From contig CP099652.1 of assembly GCA_024123955.1 (NCBI GenBank), positions 186,001-250,000 on the forward strand: DNA of 64,000 nt, in the 5' to 3' direction. The notes below the pieces were generated by a model, which was not told where the DNA came from, searched no databases, and saw only the letters and a list, made by a program, of their open reading frames with translations. Positions 24,891 to 35,129 of the stretch are shown here, in pieces (positions within the stretch are counted from its first letter, which is position 1; each line of letters starts with the position of its first letter). The position numbers and the translations under genes are program-made. The DNA is from Oxalobacteraceae bacterium OTU3CINTB1. GTDB taxonomy: Bacteria; Pseudomonadota; Gammaproteobacteria; Burkholderiales; Burkholderiaceae_D.

Positions 24891-24906
24891 ACGGGTTTGC
24901 GGTGGA

Positions 24907-26010
24907 TCAAGACGCGCGCTGGGCCTTGCTGTAGGTGTGGACAGCATCCACCATGGCAGCCACATTCTCCGGCGGCGTGAACTGGGAGATGCCGTGGCCC
25001 AAATTAAATACGTGTCCATGCCCGTTTTCCGGCTTGCCAAAGGCGTCGAGCACCTTGTGCACTTCGGCGCGGATCTGCTCGGGGCTGGCGAACAGGATCG
25101 CCGGGTCCAGATTGCCTTGCAGACCGACCTTGTGGCCGACCAGTTTGCGCGCCTGCGTCAGGTTCACGGTCCAGTCCAGGCCCACCGCGTCGGCGCCGAT
25201 GTCGGCGATCTGCTCGATCCACTGGCCGCCGCCCTTGGTGAAGACGATGGCCGGAATGTTGACGCCGTCCGGGTCTCCATCCCTGCGGCGTTTGAGCAGT
25301 GACACCACCTGGCGCATGTAATCGAGCGAGAACGCCTGGTAGGCGCCGTCGGCCAGCGCGCCGCCCCACGAGTCGAAGATCATCACCGCCTGGGCGCCGG
25401 CGTCGATCTGCGCGTTCAGGTACTCGGCCACCGCCTTGGCGTTGATGGCCAGGATGTGGTGCATCAGGTCCGGACGGTTGTACAGCATCTTTTTAATGGT
25501 GTGGAACTCGCGCGAGCCCTGGCCCTCGACCATGTAGCACGCCAGCGTCCACGGGCTGCCGGAAAAGCCGATCAGCGGCACGCGGCCGTTCAACTCCGTG
25601 CGGATCTGCGTGACCGCCTTGAATACATAGTCCAGCGACCCCAGTTCCGGCGCGCGCAGCGCCAGCACGTCGGCCTCGGTTTTGAGCGGACGCTCGAACT
25701 TGGGGCCCTCGCCCTCGACGAAATACAGGCCCAGGCCCATGGCGTCGGGCACCGTCAGGATGTCGGAGAACAAAATGGCCGCGTCCAGCGGGAAGCGCTC
25801 CAGCGGCTGCAATGTCACTTCGGTGGCGTAATCGGGATTGGTGGCCAGGCCCATGAAGGACCCCGCTTTTTGTCGCGTGGCGCGGTATTCCGGCAGGTAG
25901 CGCCCCGCCTGACGCATCAGCCATACCGGGGTGTGCCCGGTCGGCTGGCGCAACAACGCACGCAAGAAGGTGTCATTCTGAAGCGGAGCAAATTGTGGCA
26001 TGAAAGGCAA
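24907..26010 (-). CDS. hemE: Uroporphyrinogen decarboxylase
   Basis: A 367-residue enzyme that removes four carboxyl groups from uroporphyrinogen III to give coproporphyrinogen III in heme synthesis. The signature blocks are present: [18 protein letters not shown] (active-site Arg residues), [15 protein letters not shown] (catalytic Asp), [26 protein letters not shown] and NLGHGI near the end. The divergent S9 peptidase gene begins 133 bases upstream. Confidence 0.96.
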   Translation of the reverse strand: MPFMPQFAPLQNDTFLRALLRQPTGHTPVWLMRQAGRYLPEYRATRQKAGSFMGLATNPDYATEVTLQPLERFPLDAAILFSDILTVPDAMGLGLYFVEGEGPKFERPLKTEADVLALRAPELGSLDYVFKAVTQIRTELNGRVPLIGFSGSPWTLACYMVEGQGSREFHTIKKMLYNRPDLMHHILAINAKAVAEYLNAQIDAGAQAVMIFDSWGGALADGAYQAFSLDYMRQVVSLLKRRRDGDPDGVNIPAIVFTKGGGQWIEQIADIGADAVGLDWTVNLTQARKLVGHKVGLQGNLDPAILFASPEQIRAEVHKVLDAFGKPENGHGHVFNLGHGISQFTPPENVAAMVDAVHTYSKAQRAS

Positions 26011-26143
26011 TCAAAAAGCGGGGAAAGGGCTATTATCGCACTCCGCGCCAATTTTTTTGCGAGGACGCTGGAACATTGCGCGCCCTTTCTCTATCATCCT
26101 AGCACCCCGCCCCATCACCCAACCCACGCCCCCCGGAGCCGCC

Positions 26144-28117
26144 ATGACATCAGAAGCATCGACCATCGCCGAATACGGCACCTGGCCATCGACCATCAGC
26201 GCCGAGCGCGTGGCGGCCGGCGCCACGCCGATGTCGTCGCTGATGCTGGGCGGCGCCGACGGCGGCGATATCTTCTGGCTGGCCGGACGCGCCGCCGAGG
26301 CGGGCCGCAACACGCTGCTGCGCCACCACGGCGCCGTCACCGACGAACTGACGCCGGCGCCGTTCAATGTGCGCAGCCGGGTGCATGAATACGGCGGCGG
26401 CGCCTACGCGGTCGACGGCGAAACGGTCTACTTCTCGCATTTCGCCGACAACCGCGTTCACCGGCTGGATTTCGCCGCCGATGACGACACGCAGGCCGCG
26501 CCGGTTCCGCTGACGGCCGGCGGCAAGCAGCGCTTCGCCGACTTCGTGGTCGACCGCGCGCGTGGACGCCTGATCGGCGTGCGCGAACTGCACGGCGAGG
26601 ATGGCCATGGCGAGCCGTCCAACACCATTTGCGCGATCAACATCGCCGACGGCGGCGAAACGGTCTTGGCGCAAGGCGCCGACTTCTATTCGTCGCCACG
26701 GCTGTCGCCGGATGGCCGCGCGCTGGCCTGGCTGACCTGGGACCACCCGCGCATGCCGTGGGAAGGCACGACGCTGTGGCTGGCCGAATTCAAGGACGAC
26801 GGCATGCTGGCGGCGCCGGTGCGCGTGGCCGGCGGCGCCGACGAATCGATCTGCCAGCCGGAATGGTCGCCGAACGGGCTGCTGCACTTCGTCTCCGACC
26901 GCAGCGGCTGGTGGAACCTGTACCGGCTGGGCGCGGCCCACCAAGGCGTGGAGGCACTGTGTCCGATGGAGGCCGAATTCGGCGCCCCGCACTGGACCTT
27001 CGGCAATTCGATGTACGGCTTCCGCTCGGCCTCCGAAATCATCTGCACCTATATCGACAAGGGCGTGAGCCGGCTGGCGCGCCTGGTGCCGGCCAGCGGC
27101 AAGCTCGAAGCGATCGCCAACCCGTACGAGGAAATCCGCGAGCTGCGCGTGGCGCCGGGCTACATCGCCATGCTGGCGGGCGGCCCGTCGATCCCGCTGG
27201 AGCTGGCGCGCATCGACTTCACAGAGGAAGGCGTGGAAATCCTGGCGCAGTCGATCGCCGACCTGCCCGACGAGGACAACCTGTCCATTCCCGCCAATAT
27301 CAGCTATCCGAGCGCCAACGGCCGCACCTCGCACGCGTTCTTCTACGCGCCGCGCAACCGCGACGTGCGCGCGCCGGACGGCACCAAGCCACCGGTGATC
27401 GTCATCAGCCACGGCGGCCCGACCGGCATGACCGTCAACACGCTGAAACTGGCGACCCAGTACTGGACCAGCCGGGGCTTCGGCGTGCTGGATGTGAACT
27501 ACGGCGGCAGCACCGGCTTCGGCCGCGCCTACCGCGACCTGCTCAAAGGCCAGTGGGGCATCGTCGATGTCGAGGATTGCGTTGCCGGCGCCCGCGCGCT
27601 GGTGGAGCGTGGCCTGGCCGACAACGACCGCCTGATCATCCGTGGCGGCAGCGCCGGCGGCCTGACGACGCTGTGCGCGCTGACCTTCCACGATGTCTTC
27701 AAGGTCGGCGCCAGCTACTACGGCGTCTCCGACCTGCAGGGGCTGGACGACGACTCGCACAAATTCGAATCGCGCTACACCGCCTACCTGATCGCGCCGC
27801 AGCCGCAGGCGCAAGCGCTGTACAAGGAGCGCTCGCCGATCAACCACACCGACAAGCTGGCGCGCCCGATGATCTTCTTCCAGGGACTGGACGACAAGGT
27901 CGTGCCGCCGCAGCAATCGGAGATGATGGTCGACGCGCTCAAGGCGCGCGGCGTGCCGGTGGCCTATGTGCCGCTCGAAGGCGAGGGCCACGGCTTCCGC
28001 AAGGGCGAGAACATCGTGCGCACCCTGGAGGCGGAACTGTACTTCTACCAGCGGATCTTCGGCCTGCATGATTCCTCGGCAGCCGCGCCGGTCCACATCG
28101 ACAACCTGAAAGACTGA
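26144..28117 (+). CDS. S9 family serine peptidase (prolyl oligopeptidase/acylaminoacyl peptidase type)
   Basis: A 657-residue cytoplasmic enzyme without signal peptide. The first ~400 residues are a beta-propeller (repeats such as SPRLSPDGRALAWLTWDHP and CQPEWSPNGLLHFVSDR); the rest is an alpha/beta hydrolase: VIVISHGGPTGM (oxyanion), Ser in IRGGSAGGLTTL, Asp in FQGLDDKVVPP and His in EGEGHGFRK. ATG at 26144 with GGAG six bases upstream; the longer open frame to 26000 runs back into the hemE start region. The SNF2 gene follows after seven bases, so they share a transcript. Confidence 0.92.
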   Translation: MTSEASTIAEYGTWPSTISAERVAAGATPMSSLMLGGADGGDIFWLAGRAAEAGRNTLLRHHGAVTDELTPAPFNVRSRVHEYGGGAYAVDGETVYFSHFADNRVHRLDFAADDDTQAAPVPLTAGGKQRFADFVVDRARGRLIGVRELHGEDGHGEPSNTICAINIADGGETVLAQGADFYSSPRLSPDGRALAWLTWDHPRMPWEGTTLWLAEFKDDGMLAAPVRVAGGADESICQPEWSPNGLLHFVSDRSGWWNLYRLGAAHQGVEALCPMEAEFGAPHWTFGNSMYGFRSASEIICTYIDKGVSRLARLVPASGKLEAIANPYEEIRELRVAPGYIAMLAGGPSIPLELARIDFTEEGVEILAQSIADLPDEDNLSIPANISYPSANGRTSHAFFYAPRNRDVRAPDGTKPPVIVISHGGPTGMTVNTLKLATQYWTSRGFGVLDVNYGGSTGFGRAYRDLLKGQWGIVDVEDCVAGARALVERGLADNDRLIIRGGSAGGLTTLCALTFHDVFKVGASYYGVSDLQGLDDDSHKFESRYTAYLIAPQPQAQALYKERSPINHTDKLARPMIFFQGLDDKVVPPQQSEMMVDALKARGVPVAYVPLEGEGHGFRKGENIVRTLEAELYFYQRIFGLHDSSAAAPVHIDNLKD

Positions 28118-28124
28118 TCCACGC

Positions 28125-31100
28125 ATGGCCGACCCGAAGCTGCTTGCCGAATTTGACGCGCTTGAATTCAACGAAAAAATGATACTGGCGCTGCTCGCCC
28201 TGATCGGCGAGCCGGTCGGACGCACCGCCATCCTCGATCATTTGAACAAAGCGCGCATCGAGGACAAGGACGGCCGCCACTACAACGTCGGCACCCTGGA
28301 CGAATCGATGCGCAAGCTGGAACGGCTGGCCTTCATCAGCGTCGTCACCGGGCGTGGCTTCGTTTGCAACCCCAAGCTGCGCTGGCCGGCCATGCGCGCC
28401 TCGATCGGCACCCACGCGCTCGACGATCTGTGCGAAGCCTACGACGAGCTGGTGCCGATGCGCCAGACCTGGAACAACGTCGAGCCGCGCAGCTACCGCG
28501 CCGGCATGGCGCGCCTGCGCATGGGCCTTTTGCGCGGCCAGGCGCCGCAGCAGATCCAGCCGCTCCTGGCTTTCTGCCTGGGCAGCTACGAGGCGGCGCA
28601 GCTGCACCCGATCGTCGACATCTTCGGCCGCCCGTTCGAGCCGGGCATGATCGCGCGCGTCCATCCACTGCTGCAGGACGACGTGCTGGCGGTGCTGCTG
28701 GAAAACGCCAAGCGTGAACTGCCCACCGTGCCGGTGATCCGCGAATTCTGCGAGCAGCACCTGCAACGGCGGCTGGCGGCCAAGGACGACATCAGTCCCG
28801 AACTGCGTCTGGCGCTGGCGGAGGACGCCATCCTGTGCGGACGCCTGGACGACGCCAAGCGCTATCTGGAACGCACCGCCGGCCCGCAAAGCCAGTTCCT
28901 CGCCAGCACCATCGTGCTGCTGCGCGGCGCCACCGGCGCGGCCTTTGCCGGCTACGAGGCGGCGCTCAAGCTGCTGCGGCGCGAAACTGGCAAGCGCAAG
29001 CACCTGTTCGCCGGCATCGGCGCGTATCTGTATCTGCTGTCGCTGTTGCGCAGCGAAGACCCCAAACATCAAAAAGCAGCGGACGCCTACCTCGAGATCG
29101 CGGTACGCATGCCGCCAAACTACGACGCCGCCATCCACCAGCAGATCGACATGCTGCGCCAGATCCGCGCCGGCACCATGCAGACGGACGTCGTCTCGGC
29201 ACTGCCGTGGGATCTTGGCCCGCAAACGCAGTTGTTCCAGTGCCTGCTGTATTTCTGGCTGTCGTTGCCGCATCTGAACGAGCGCCGCTTGCAGTTGCAG
29301 GAGCTGTTCGAGAACGCCGAACGCGCCGGCTACCTGTTCATCGCGGCGCAGGCGGCCGCCCTGCTCGGCCACCTGGGCGATGTCGACCAGCAGCGCCACG
29401 CGAGCGCACTGCGTACGCGCCTCGGCATCCCGGACATGACCGTATGGTTCGAGCGGCAGGAGGCCTGGCAGCGGCAGTTGTCGGCGCTGATCAATCTTCA
29501 GCAGCCGGCGACGGCCGACGCGGCCGGCGCCACGCGCCTGGTCTGGCAGCTGACCTACGACAACCGCCACGGCCTGACCGACGTCGCGCCGGTCGAACAA
29601 AAACGCGATGCGCGCGGCCTGTGGAGCAAGGGCCGCGCCGTGGGCCTCAAACGCCTGCGCTTCGAGCCGGAACAATTCGACTTCCTGACGCCGCAGGACG
29701 TGCGCGTGTCGGAGGCGATCTCGGTGGCACACCGCAGCTACCAGTCCAGCGGCCTGGCCTATGAGATCGATCCGCAGCGCGCCGCCTCGGCGCTGATCGG
29801 CCACCCGCTGCTGTTCTGGGCCGACGCGCCCGATACGCGCGTGGAGATGCTGGCCGGCGAGCCGGAACTACTGATCAAGAAAAGCCCGGGCAACCTGGAG
29901 ATTCGCCTGCACCCGCGCATCCCCGACGACAATTCGTCCGTCATCGTCAGCAAGGAGACGCCGACCCGCCTGCGCGTGGTCAGCATCCTCGACGAGCACC
30001 GCCGCATCGCCGCCATCGTCGGCGACAGCCTGACAGTGCCGGCGCACGCCGAGCAGCAGGTGCTGCACGCGATCAGCTCCATCTCGTCGCTGGTGACGGT
30101 GCAGTCGGAAATCGGCGGCGCGGCGCCGGACATGCAGCAGGTGGAAGCCGACACGCGCCTGCACGTGCACCTGCTGCCCTACCAGCACGGCCTGAAGATG
30201 CAGATCCTGGTGCGGCCGCTGGCCAACGGCGCCTATTACGCGCCGGGCGCCGGCGCCGACAGCGTGATCGCCGATGTCGGCGGCAAGCCGGTGCAGGCGC
30301 GCCGCCACCTGATCGACGAACGCGACGCTGAACGTGAACTGATCGCCAAGTGCCCGGTGCTCGAATCGGCTGAGCAGGATCACGGCGAATGGCTGCTCGG
30401 CCAGCCGGCGCTGTGCCTGCAATTGCTGGTGGAGCTGCAGGAGATGAAGGCCGGCAGCATCGTGCTGGCCTGGCCGGAAGGCGAGAAATTCCGCGTCACC
30501 GCCAAGGTCGAGACCAAGCAGGTGCGCCTGTCCATCAAGAGCAACAAGGACTGGTTCGCGGCAAGCGGCGAAGTGCAGATCGACGAAGACAAGGTGATGG
30601 ACCTGCGCACGCTGCTGGAGCTGATGCAGAAGAACCAGAGCCGCTTCGTCGAACTGGGCGAAAACCGCTACCTGGCGCTGACCGAGGAGCTGCACCGGCG
30701 CCTGCGCGAGGTGTCGGCCTACGGCGAGCTGACCGCCGACGGCGTTCGCCTGCATCCGCTGGCCGCGTTCGCGCTGGAGGAGCTGGCCGACGATGTCGGC
30801 GGCCTGAAGGCGGACAAGCTGTGGAAGGAGCACCTGCAGCGCATGGCGTCGCAGGCGGCGTTCGAACCGCATCTGCCCAGCACCTTGCAGGCCGAGTTGC
30901 GCGACTATCAGCTGGAGGGCTTCAACTGGCTGGCGCGCCTCGCGCATTGGGGCGTGGGCGCCTGCCTGGCCGACGACATGGGCCTTGGTAAAACCTTGCA
31001 GGCGATCGCGCTGATCCTGTCGCGCGCGCCGCAGGGCCCGACGCTGGTGATCGCGCCGACGTCCGTGTGCATGAACTGGATCAGCGAAGCGGCACGCTTC

Positions 31101-32288
31101 GCGCCGACCCTCAGCGTCAAGCTGTTCGGCGCCGGCGACCGCGCCGGGACCATGTCCACCTTGCAGCCGTACGACGTGGTGGTGGCCAGCTATGGCCTGC
31201 TGCAGCTGGAATCGGCGCTGTTCGCCGGCGTGCAGTGGAACACCATCGTGCTCGATGAAGCGCAGGCGATCAAGAACGGCGCCACCAAGCGCTCGCAGGC
31301 CGTGATGGCGCTGAAGGGCGACTTCCGCATGATCGCCACCGGCACGCCGCTGGAAAACCACCTGGGCGAGTTGTGGAACCTGTTCCGCTTCATCAATCCG
31401 GGCCTGCTGGGCAGCATCGAGCAGTTCAACCTGCGCTTCGCCGCGCCGATCGAAAAGCCGCAGGACCACCGCGCCGAACTGGGTGCGCGCAACCGCCTGC
31501 GCCGCCTGATCCAGCCGTTCATGCTGCGCCGGACCAAGGCGCAGGTGCTGACCGAGCTGCCGTCGCGCACCGAGATCACCCTGGAGGTCGACCTGTCGAA
31601 AGAAGAGACGGCGCTGTATGAATCGCTGCGCCGCACGGCGCTGGAGAACCTGGCCGCCGTCGAAGGCCCGGCCGAGAAGAAATCGATCCAGATCCTGGCC
31701 GAGATCATGCGCTTGCGGCGCGCCTGCTGCAACCCAAACCTGATCGCGCCGGAGCTGGGACTGGCCAGCAGCAAGCTGGCGGCGTTCGCGCACCTGCTCG
31801 AAGGGCTGCTGGAGAACCGCCACAAGGTGCTGGTGTTCAGCCAGTTCGTCGACCACCTGTCGCTGATCCGCGCGCACCTGGACGCCAACGGCATCAGCTA
31901 CCAGTACCTCGACGGTTCCACCTCGATGGCCGACCGCAAGAAGCGGGTGGACGCCTTCCAGGCCGGCATCGGCGACGTCTTCCTGATCAGCCTGAAGGCG
32001 GGCGGGGTCGGCATCAACCTGACCGCCGCCGACTACGTGATCCACATGGACCCGTGGTGGAATCCGGCGGTGGAGGACCAGGCCTCGGACCGCGCCCACC
32101 GCATGGGCCAGTTGCGCCCGGTGACCATCTACCGCCTGGTGGCGCGCCACACGATCGAGGAAGGCATCGTCGACCTGCACCAGCACAAGCGCGACCTGGC
32201 CGACAGCTTGCTCGAGGGCAGCGACGTCTCGGGCCGCATGTCGGCCGGCGAGATGCTCAACATGCTGCAGGAAGGCTTAAAAAAATAA
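28125..32288 (+). CDS. Very large SNF2-family DEAD/DEAH-box ATPase
   Basis: A 1387-residue protein. The C-terminal ~460 residues are a complete SNF2 motor: QLEGFNWLARLAHWGVGACL, Walker A in [15 protein letters not shown] (about residue 950), VIAPTSVCMNW, DEAQ box in IVLDEAQAIKN (about 1045), [45 protein letters not shown] and DRAHRMGQLRPVTIYRL (about 1325). The first ~900 residues match no family I recognise: residues 1-95 look like a winged-helix (LLALIGEPVGRTAILDHL), 100-430 are helical with TPR-like repeats, and 480-900 include beta-rich segments. SNF2 motors move along duplex DNA and remodel bound proteins such as RNA polymerase. Gene seven bases behind the S9 peptidase gene. Confidence 0.88.
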   Translation: MADPKLLAEFDALEFNEKMILALLALIGEPVGRTAILDHLNKARIEDKDGRHYNVGTLDESMRKLERLAFISVVTGRGFVCNPKLRWPAMRASIGTHALDDLCEAYDELVPMRQTWNNVEPRSYRAGMARLRMGLLRGQAPQQIQPLLAFCLGSYEAAQLHPIVDIFGRPFEPGMIARVHPLLQDDVLAVLLENAKRELPTVPVIREFCEQHLQRRLAAKDDISPELRLALAEDAILCGRLDDAKRYLERTAGPQSQFLASTIVLLRGATGAAFAGYEAALKLLRRETGKRKHLFAGIGAYLYLLSLLRSEDPKHQKAADAYLEIAVRMPPNYDAAIHQQIDMLRQIRAGTMQTDVVSALPWDLGPQTQLFQCLLYFWLSLPHLNERRLQLQELFENAERAGYLFIAAQAAALLGHLGDVDQQRHASALRTRLGIPDMTVWFERQEAWQRQLSALINLQQPATADAAGATRLVWQLTYDNRHGLTDVAPVEQKRDARGLWSKGRAVGLKRLRFEPEQFDFLTPQDVRVSEAISVAHRSYQSSGLAYEIDPQRAASALIGHPLLFWADAPDTRVEMLAGEPELLIKKSPGNLEIRLHPRIPDDNSSVIVSKETPTRLRVVSILDEHRRIAAIVGDSLTVPAHAEQQVLHAISSISSLVTVQSEIGGAAPDMQQVEADTRLHVHLLPYQHGLKMQILVRPLANGAYYAPGAGADSVIADVGGKPVQARRHLIDERDAERELIAKCPVLESAEQDHGEWLLGQPALCLQLLVELQEMKAGSIVLAWPEGEKFRVTAKVETKQVRLSIKSNKDWFAASGEVQIDEDKVMDLRTLLELMQKNQSRFVELGENRYLALTEELHRRLREVSAYGELTADGVRLHPLAAFALEELADDVGGLKADKLWKEHLQRMASQAAFEPHLPSTLQAELRDYQLEGFNWLARLAHWGVGACLADDMGLGKTLQAIALILSRAPQGPTLVIAPTSVCMNWISEAARFAPTLSVKLFGAGDRAGTMSTLQPYDVVVASYGLLQLESALFAGVQWNTIVLDEAQAIKNGATKRSQAVMALKGDFRMIATGTPLENHLGELWNLFRFINPGLLGSIEQFNLRFAAPIEKPQDHRAELGARNRLRRLIQPFMLRRTKAQVLTELPSRTEITLEVDLSKEETALYESLRRTALENLAAVEGPAEKKSIQILAEIMRLRRACCNPNLIAPELGLASSKLAAFAHLLEGLLENRHKVLVFSQFVDHLSLIRAHLDANGISYQYLDGSTSMADRKKRVDAFQAGIGDVFLISLKAGGVGINLTAADYVIHMDPWWNPAVEDQASDRAHRMGQLRPVTIYRLVARHTIEEGIVDLHQHKRDLADSLLEGSDVSGRMSAGEMLNMLQEGLKK

Positions 32289-32378
32289 CACGAAGACCGT
32301 CTTGAACTTCATTGTGCCTATCCTATCTTACTGCCATGGCGTCGCCCGACGCCTACGTTCATGTAAAGGAGAAACACG

Positions 32379-32837
32379 ATGAAAACCATTGCGGAAGTTA
32401 TGAGCAGGGAAGTCAGCAGCGTCTCACCGGAGGATTCGATACGCCAGGCGGCGGAGATGATGGACGATCTGGATGTCGGGGCGCTGCCGGTGACAGAAGG
32501 CAATCGCCTGCTCGGCATGATCACCGATCGCGACATCACCATCCGCGCCACCGCGGCCGGCCTTGGTCCCGACGAGACGCAGGTGAACGAGGTGATGACC
32601 GAGGATGTCTGCCATTGCTACGAGGACCAGACGATCGATGAGGTGATGCAGGATATGCGCGATCTGCAGGTGCGCCGGGTGCCGGTGGTCAGCCGCGACA
32701 CCCACACGCTGATCGGTATCGTCGCTCTGGCCGACCTGACCGATCCGGAAGCCGACACCGACGCCGAGGAAACCGCGGAAACGCTGCGCGATATTTCGGC
32801 GCCGATCGGCGGCGGGCAGCAGTCCGCCCAAGCATAG
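32379..32837 (+). CDS. CBS-domain-pair protein
   Basis: A 152-residue protein consisting of two CBS motifs: VMSREVSSVSPEDSIRQAAE with LPVTEGNRLLGMITDRDI, and VMTEDVCHCYEDQTIDEVMQ with VPVVSRDTHTLIGIVALADL. Such stand-alone Bateman modules bind adenine nucleotides and act as energy or redox sensors. AAGGAGA lies upstream of the ATG at 32379. The C-terminal 25 residues are acidic and probably unstructured. Confidence 0.9.
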   Translation: MKTIAEVMSREVSSVSPEDSIRQAAEMMDDLDVGALPVTEGNRLLGMITDRDITIRATAAGLGPDETQVNEVMTEDVCHCYEDQTIDEVMQDMRDLQVRRVPVVSRDTHTLIGIVALADLTDPEADTDAEETAETLRDISAPIGGGQQSAQA

Positions 32838-32997
32838 GAATGATGGGGCGAATCTTCCTGTCCGGCTGCTTTGTCTTGTATCGAGCGCTCTCAAGCGGGC
32901 CGATTAGTGATAATCTCCATCGCTTCGACTCGGCACGCTTGCCACCGCGTGATGTGGACACGCGTGCCTTGTCAAAATAAACACAAGGCTGCAGACG

Positions 32998-34950
32998 ATG
33001 ATCAAGACAAAAATTGCACTGGCGGTGGTGATGGCGGCACTTGCCTTCGCACCTGCCGGCGCGGCGACCACCAACAAGGACGCCAGCACCAGTAGTAAAA
33101 ACAAGAACGCCAAGAGTAGCAAAAACACCGGCAAGACAGGCACCAAAAGCGCCACCGCCAGCAAGGCTGGCAAAAGCAGCAAGACAACGAAGAAAAGCGG
33201 CAACGGCAAAGCTGTCGCGGCCGCTGCGGCGACAACGGCGGTGGTCGCCGCAAGGCCGGCCGTGGCCGCCGTGTCGGAACGGCGTCAGGACCGCTCGTTC
33301 GACACCCTCAGCAACCAGTTCCTCAACGCGCTGTGGCGCATCGATTCGGAAAGCGCGATCTACGCCGGCAAGTACGACACCGCCGCCACCTTGAGCATTC
33401 CGGACGCGGCCACGCAGACCAGGGAACTGGCCTTCATCGACGACTGGAAACTGCGCTTCGGCAAAGTCAACGCCAGCCAGCTGTCGCCCAAGCAGCGCAC
33501 CGACCTGGCGCTGCTGATCAACAAGCTCGATAGCGACCGCTTCCGCCTGACCACCTTGCGCGAGTTCGAGTGGAACCCGGCCAGCTACAACGTCGCCGGT
33601 CCGCTGGACCTGATCCTGGGCACCGAATACGCGGCCCAGCCGCAGCGCCTGCGCACCTTGCTCAAGCGCATCGCCAGCATTCCGGCGTACTACGAGGCGG
33701 CGCGCAACAACATCGTCAACCCGACCCGCGAACACACGCGCCTGGCGATCAAGCAGGCGCCCGGCGTGCAGACCGTGCTGATCGAAGTCAACAAGGCCGC
33801 ACAGGCCTCGATCCTGACGCCGATCGAGAAGCAGCAGTTCACGCAGCGCGTCAACGCGGCGCTGACGGCGGTCGACGGCTATGTGGCCTTCCTGACCGAG
33901 ATGGACAAGCTGATGGACACCCGGGGCCGCCGCACCTTCCGCATCGGCAAGGCGATGTATGAGCAGAAGTTCGCCTACGATATCCAATCCGGCAGCACCG
34001 CCGAACAGACCTATCAGAAGGCGCTCGCCGCGCGCGAGGACCTGCTGGCCAATATGGACAAGCTGTCCGATGGGATGTGGGACAAGTATTTCCCCGGTGT
34101 GGCCAAGCCGGCCGACCGTTTCGCCAAGATCGGCATGATGATCGACAAACTGTCGGCCAACCACGTGCGGCGCGAGGATTTCGTCAACGAGATCAAACGC
34201 CAGATACCGGTGCTGCAGGACTGGGTGATCAGCAAAAACCTGCTGACCCTGGACCGCAACAAGCAGCTCGAAGTGCGCGCGACGCCGGCCTATCAGGCGG
34301 GTGTGGCCGGCGCCAGCATCGACGCGCCGGGACCGTACCGGCCGCAGGACCGCACCTACTACAACGTCACGCCGCTCGACGGCGCGACAGCGGAGGCGGC
34401 CGAGAGCAGCCTGCGCGAGTACAACCACTGGATCCTGCAGATCCTCAATATCCACGAGGCGATCCCGGGCCACTACGCGCAGCTGGTGTATGCCAACAAG
34501 TCGCCGTCGATCGTCAAATCGATCTTCGGCAACGGCGCGATGGTCGAGGGCTGGGCGGTCTACGGCGAACGCATGATGCTGGAGTCCGGCTACGGCGACA
34601 ACGCGCCGGAGATGTGGCTGATGTATTCGAAGTGGAACCTGCGCAGCGTGACCAACACCATCCTCGACTACAGCGTGCACGTGCTGGGGATGACGGAGGA
34701 GCAGGCGATCGACCTGCTGACGCGCCAGGCCTTCCAGACGCGCACCGAGGCGGTCGAGAAGTGGCACCGGGTGCAGGTGTCGTCGGTGCAGCTGACCAGC
34801 TATTTCAGCGGCTACAGCGAGATCATGGAATTGCGCGAGGAACGCAAGCAGGCCTTGGGCGAGAAGTTCAACCTGAAGGATTTCCACGAACAATTCCTCA
34901 GCTACGGCAGCGCGCCGGTGCGGGTGATCAAGGGCTTGATGACGAAGTAG
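32998..34950 (+). CDS. DUF885 family exported metallopeptidase
   Basis: A 650-residue protein with a signal peptide (ALAVVMAALAFAPAGAA). A Lys/Ser/Thr-rich low-complexity linker of about 60 residues follows (TSSKNKNAKSSKNTGKTG and similar), then an Ala/Val-rich patch. The DUF885 domain fills the rest, with the zinc-binding motif HEAIPGHYAQL (HExxPGH) and MVEGWAVYGERMM (second ligand region). These proteins resemble M3/M32-type zinc peptidases. The basic linker may bind peptidoglycan, nucleic acid or the outer membrane; this is speculation. An intrinsic terminator follows. Confidence 0.88.
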   Translation: MIKTKIALAVVMAALAFAPAGAATTNKDASTSSKNKNAKSSKNTGKTGTKSATASKAGKSSKTTKKSGNGKAVAAAAATTAVVAARPAVAAVSERRQDRSFDTLSNQFLNALWRIDSESAIYAGKYDTAATLSIPDAATQTRELAFIDDWKLRFGKVNASQLSPKQRTDLALLINKLDSDRFRLTTLREFEWNPASYNVAGPLDLILGTEYAAQPQRLRTLLKRIASIPAYYEAARNNIVNPTREHTRLAIKQAPGVQTVLIEVNKAAQASILTPIEKQQFTQRVNAALTAVDGYVAFLTEMDKLMDTRGRRTFRIGKAMYEQKFAYDIQSGSTAEQTYQKALAAREDLLANMDKLSDGMWDKYFPGVAKPADRFAKIGMMIDKLSANHVRREDFVNEIKRQIPVLQDWVISKNLLTLDRNKQLEVRATPAYQAGVAGASIDAPGPYRPQDRTYYNVTPLDGATAEAAESSLREYNHWILQILNIHEAIPGHYAQLVYANKSPSIVKSIFGNGAMVEGWAVYGERMMLESGYGDNAPEMWLMYSKWNLRSVTNTILDYSVHVLGMTEEQAIDLLTRQAFQTRTEAVEKWHRVQVSSVQLTSYFSGYSEIMELREERKQALGEKFNLKDFHEQFLSYGSAPVRVIKGLMTK

Positions 34951-34977
34951 TAGTTGCAGAGTACTGATGTTGCGAAG

Positions 34978-35012
34978 CGGGGCGCTAACAGAGATGTTGG
35001 CGCCCCGTTTTT
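34978..35012 (+). terminator. Intrinsic terminator of the DUF885 gene
   Basis: CGGGGCGC (34978-34985) and GCGCCCCG (35000-35007) form a GC-rich stem with a 14-base loop, followed by TTTTT. It lies 28 bases past the stop at 34950. Confidence 0.88.
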
Positions 35013-35129
35013 GTTAGTTCGCGCATTGGCGCGCTTGCGAGCGCGCAAAGGCCTCATCCACCGATTCGATACGATGGTCGCTTGGCCCATGCCGGGCCGG
35101 TTCTGCTACGATAAAAGCCGGGAGTGATC

